Of a stretch of 64,000 nucleotides of DNA, positions 59,919 to 64,000 are shown piece after piece; within the stretch, counting starts at the first letter, position 1, and every line of letters begins with the position of its first letter. The stretch is taken from assembly GCF_003672135.1 (NCBI RefSeq), contig NC_039517.1, forward strand, positions 9,882,601 to 9,946,600. The letters run 5' to 3'. The notes under the pieces were generated by a model. The model had not been told where the DNA came from and searched no databases. It saw only the letters and a program-made list of their open reading frames with translations. The position numbers and the translations under genes are program-made. The stretch is from Ooceraea biroi (lineage: Eukaryota > Arthropoda > Insecta > Hymenoptera > Formicidae).

Positions 59919-61040
59919 ATTCTATCAAATCGTTCTATTATGCTATTAAAAATCATGACATTAAATTTTATCATCACGATGAATGTTTTAACACAGAATC
60001 GCCGCGAGAAACATCGTTACGTTACAATAAAAGCCAGAGATTCTCTTTGCATACGCGTATCGTGGAATTTGCATTGCACCATCACCGGCATCTGTAATTG
60101 AACTTTTTGCCGATGGAAAACTCGAGAGATGCGAGATACACCGTTCCGCTCACCCCTCATCTCTCCAGCATCCACCATCAAGAGGAGCCTTCGGTCCTCG
60201 AAGAACACGGGGGCGAGGCAACCGCAAAGTAATAGCCGTCGTTTAGGACCCGGCGCGGATAAGGAGCGTCAGAAAGAGGGAAGAGGGAGAGGGCCTCGAA
60301 GACGAGGTGGAACGGGACAGCGGGGGTGCAGACGAGAGACCGACCGAGAGGCCGGGGATAAGGGTGGCTTGTTGCGTAAGCCGATTAGAGCATCACGGCA
60401 GTCACTCCTGCCCCCCATGCAATGGGACGGCAACGTGGTGGCACACGCTCTCTCTCCTCTCTCGCTCTCGCTCTCTCTCTCTCTCTCCATGTTCTACCGG
60501 GTGTTCGCCGAGCGGAGCGCCAGCGGAGACACATTAAAATCGCATGAAATATGCATACCCACCCTCCCGTCGTCCCGTTCCCTCCATACCAGCGGACGGG
60601 AGCACTCGCCTACATCCGCGTAGGCAAAAAGCTCACCCGCTCGTTCTGGAAGCCGTGCGTCTCCCTTTCTCTTCCTAGGCGGCACAAGAGAGGCGAGTAC
60701 CAGCGCGTTCCGCTTTTGCGAGATATTTAGGAGATCCCTCTGTCGCGCTTCCGCAACGAGGGGGGATCTTGCGTCGCCTCCTTCGCCGAGAGGCGATCGG
60801 CGACCGCGCTCATGTATCGGGAAATGTGTCTGTATAATGGCATTGAGATGAGTCTCTTGTTCGAGCTTGGCAAAAGCGATTAATTGCATATAGTTTTAGT
60901 TTAAGTAATGTTCCGTTGATCAAATCAGAGCATCTTGTAGTCAATAGATCGCTTTGTTCGCTGCAATAATAAATACCTTTATAAACCAAACATGTTTGAT
61001 CACGAAGAAATGATAACTGTTGAATTGATTCCGAAACTAA

Positions 61041-61176
61041 GGCCGGTATTCATAGTCGAATCTTATATTTGAGGCCACCTTAAATTTATCTTCAGATATT
61101 CCGTGGCCAATGAAGTAATCTGTACAACATCTAAAGATGAACTTGAGTCTTACTTTATATAAGTCTGGACTAGGAA
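61041..61176. mobile_element. Decayed second copy of the GGCCGGTATTCATAG foldback family
   Basis: The left end GGCCGGTATTCATAGTCG is intact and uninterrupted, followed by TCTTATATTTGAGG. The right end is degraded. The central part matches the copy at 5772-6079 in inverted orientation (AGATGTTGTA and CATTGGC on the opposite strand). Confidence 0.65.
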
Positions 61177-64000
61177 TATCGCTCTAAAATAAATAAAAAG
61201 ATCGTATTGCAATAGTTAAGACTTTCTGTCTAATCATCCTTCGAGATCGAAATTGCGATAGATTCTGCAATTGTTGCAAGTTTAATCAGTTTGTTTGAGT
61301 ATTACTCAATCTCATGAGCAAATTCATGTTTCATTAAGAGTTCTTTTTTTTAAAGGGCGCAATAAACAATAGTAGTAATAAGTTTCTCCGATTCACTAAA
61401 AAATCTCGATTGTAAGTAACTATAAGTAGTATATCTTAATATAAATAGCAAATAACAAATAGAGTTCTTTCTTATTAAATAAATACTGCTCTTCGAGCGC
61501 TATGTCAAAAGAATGTTCTGTGCAGGTCACACGAAATCTTTCATTTATGCGTCACCTGCATTCGCTCATGAACAAGTTTAATGGGAAATAGTTACTCGAA
61601 CTCCGATTATATTATTTAAGTGCGCATTGTTTCGAGTGCCAATGTGAAATGTCGATTTTAAACATCACTCGTGAATTCTTGATTGAGAGAAAAGATTATG
61701 GATTCGAAGTGAAGACACTTCTAAAGACACGGATTGAATTTTCCATAGGCTTAGAAACTTAAATCCACGAAAGTTAAGCCGATTGGAGTTTTTCGCACTT
61801 GTTGTTGATATTATCAGATTGGCTGGAAAGTCCGATTTTTGTAGCAAAATTCAAAGGCAAAACTCTGTATTAAGAATTATATCTGCAGTGAGTAATAAAA
61901 ATCAAATAAAAAAACTAATAAAACTAGTAGTAAGTAATAAAACTAATAAAATTACATAATACAAAATTTCGCGTTTGAATTTTGCTAAAAAAATCTGTAC
62001 GGATCATCTGGTAACGCAAAGGTTTGTATCGAGAATTAACAGAAAATTTTGAATGTTGCTGGAAAAAACATCGGCACGGATTTCTCGGTCAATCCAATGA
62101 ATATATACGCGTAAGATATAAAAATACGCGCGTTTCGCGCAGAATCATCGCACGGGGCGAGTAAAATACCTGGCAGCCCCGGTAAATGGAGCAACAAGAT
62201 TCTTTCGCAGTTTACCGATCGCACACACGACCACCGTTGTTGCCCCCGAACGCAACGCATTAACTCGCCGCACAATTTTGCGGGCGAAAAGCGCAACGCG
62301 TATCTAATATCCGCCTCGTTCCGCGGACCGTAATCCGAGCGATGTGCATCGCGCGGGTATTTTCATATATACGTTCCGCGAAACACATTCTGTACACCGC
62401 GCACGATAGCGCAACACGTGGCAAAATGTTTCGCCATCGGTATCAAATAATCATGGTAAATCCGCATCGACCGCGCCGCTCGCTCGCTCGGCTCTCGCGT
62501 TAATGCCTATATTTTACATCCGTCCGTATTTAGTTCGAATAACGTTTGCTGGGTAATAATGGACCATTTGCCACTTGTTTTCGTTCACCCGGCGGAATGA
62601 TTACGCCCGGGATACGCGTTGAAATTTTATGCCCGCGAAGCGCGAGAGCGACGGGGACGAAAACAGAGAGAGAGAGAGGAGAGGGAGATTACGGGGCGAA
62701 CGTACGCAAACGGATTTCTGGATACATGTTGCAAAACTTCCCTCACATCGGTCGGCGTAATAATAATATAACTGTGCCGAATATAAAATACAGAGAGATC
62801 GAAAATAATGACTAATCAATCCCGGCGGAAATAAAGCGTCGCGAGTAATGCAGGGTGTAATGAGAATGCGATCCTCGCGTATAGTTTAATGCGTTAATTA
62901 ACAAATTTCAAAACGGAACATTTTCAGACAGAAAGATCCGACTGCAAAAGATGGACCTACGAAATGGAGAATTGAAAATCTTGGATCGTGAAACCGGAAA
63001 ACGATTGCAGATTTGTGCAAGCTCTATTGTTAAAACTAATATCTGTTTTTAAATCCCGTTCCTAACATTAATTCTCTTTCGCAAAATTCTCGAAGTAGCA
63101 ACGGAAAAACAAAAGTCTTTTTCACTCTCGATAAGAAAATAAAGTTGCTCGTTGAACTTTGTTTAGAGGTAGATTTCTCTTTAATACCACTGTCATATGA
63201 AAATTCTTGAAAGAAAAGGAAAAATTAAGGAAAAAAAAGGAAAGATTATATACACTTTCGAGATAATCTTCGTAAACTGCCAAGCAGACTCATCGACCAT
63301 CATTAATTTTATTAGACCCGAATACCTTAATTGTATTTCGAATTTTCGAGCCATCGCCGCTACCGTAATGATCAACCGTTAACCAATGAAGATTGCATCA
63401 TTCGCCATCTTTGAGGGGGTTGAAAGCGGCGTCCTTTAGCCACATCTCAACAGCCTCTCGTCCAATTACAGCGTGATTGTTCCCGATCTTGGCCAAAGCC
63501 TCTAGGAGAAAGGCGGAAGACGAGAGAGGAACAAAGGGAGAGAGACAAAAAGAGAAGAAGAGAGAGAGAGATGGTGCAGATTAACCATCGACCTGACCTC
63601 GATGGCGCGCACACACACACACACATAGAGCCATGTGTGGCTACGAGGATTCGGACCAAAGCGCGATGACGGAGAGGCACGCAATGCGCTGCCCGGACAC
63701 GTCCATCAGCATCGCGGAAATATTTATGGCGATTAATCGGACCGCGGCCCCGTTAATTACGTAAGAAGATCAAAGGATTACGACGCTGCGCTTTTCGCAG
63801 GAGACGTCTCCCCGGGATGGCCGGCGTCTCCTTATCGAGACTGCCTCGCACACAGGAAACGGTCGTTCTTCCGTCTTTCACGTCTTCAGCGGAATCGTCG
63901 AATCGCACGATTCAAAGCGAGCTAATTCATGGGAGTCTACAGTTGACCGTTCCTTGGAAGAACTGTTGCAAAACATTTAAAAAATTTCATCAAAGATTTT

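Larger units (their letters stand above)
57221..64000. other. Gene-poor end of the window
   Basis: No coding exon is supported on either strand over 6.8 kb. Apart from the PRMT3 poly(A) signal and two foldback copies (59813-59918, 61041-61176), it holds CpG-rich patches (about 59090-59400, 60130-60800, 62280-62700, 63400-63800), CT/GA runs near 60448-60487 and 63530-63570, and a CA run near 63610. These patches could be distal regulatory DNA or untranslated exons of a gene outside the window. Confidence 0.5.

Noticed and set aside
60129..60623. 164-codon plus-strand frame
   Set aside because: Arg/Gly/Ser-rich, includes a CT repeat translated as Leu/Ser, and lacks splice or family support.

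Overview
The window is nuclear DNA of an insect, most likely a hymenopteran and plausibly an ant. Its genes are intron-rich orthologues of conserved animal genes, closest in wording to insect versions. The non-coding DNA is AT-rich while exons and first-exon regions are CpG-rich, and many small inverted-repeat transposons are scattered through it. No prokaryotic, organellar or viral gene was seen. Exon structures were built by hand from splice signals, frame continuity and family resemblance; no transcript data were available.

Nine protein genes can be supported. In order they are: pcs/SH3BP5 (Rab11 exchange factor, minus, 946-4428); aPKC (atypical protein kinase C, plus, 7941-20502, with an alternative first exon at 11287-12133); an acid lipase (minus, 28249-30810); a THAP-domain gene derived from a P-element-like transposase (plus, 32667-34413, with transposase debris to about 35150); an S28 serine carboxypeptidase (minus, 35441-37556); SNX25/snazarus (plus, 39310-43046); DNAJC16 (minus, 45072-48853); DNA polymerase eta (plus, 49861-53128); and PRMT3 (plus, 54407-57220). 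The first eight alternate strictly in strand, so they form head-to-head and tail-to-tail pairs. The last 6.8 kb and the 7.3 kb after aPKC hold no gene I can support.

The most interesting signals are in aPKC. (i) The annotated stop is a TGA followed by C, and the same frame then stays open for 152 more sense codons (Q-, H- and N/D-rich) to a TAA at 20959-20961. This is a strong candidate for programmed stop-codon readthrough, which would bury the C-terminal PDZ ligand of the kinase. (ii) A separate 847-base first coding exon is phase-compatible with the pseudosubstrate exons and would make a 795-residue kinase with a new N-terminus and no PB1 domain, hence no PB1-type binding to Par-6.

The second theme is mobile DNA acting on gene structure. 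There is a hAT-type element whose 8-base duplication abuts a 5' splice site of DNAJC16. A 356-base TTAA-flanked foldback element lies in a PRMT3 intron. A composite 868-base element after polymerase eta supplies the first poly(A) signal seen there. A nested pair of foldback elements has its empty-site relative 55 kb away. The broken THAP transposase has kept an intact DNA-binding half and lost the catalytic half.
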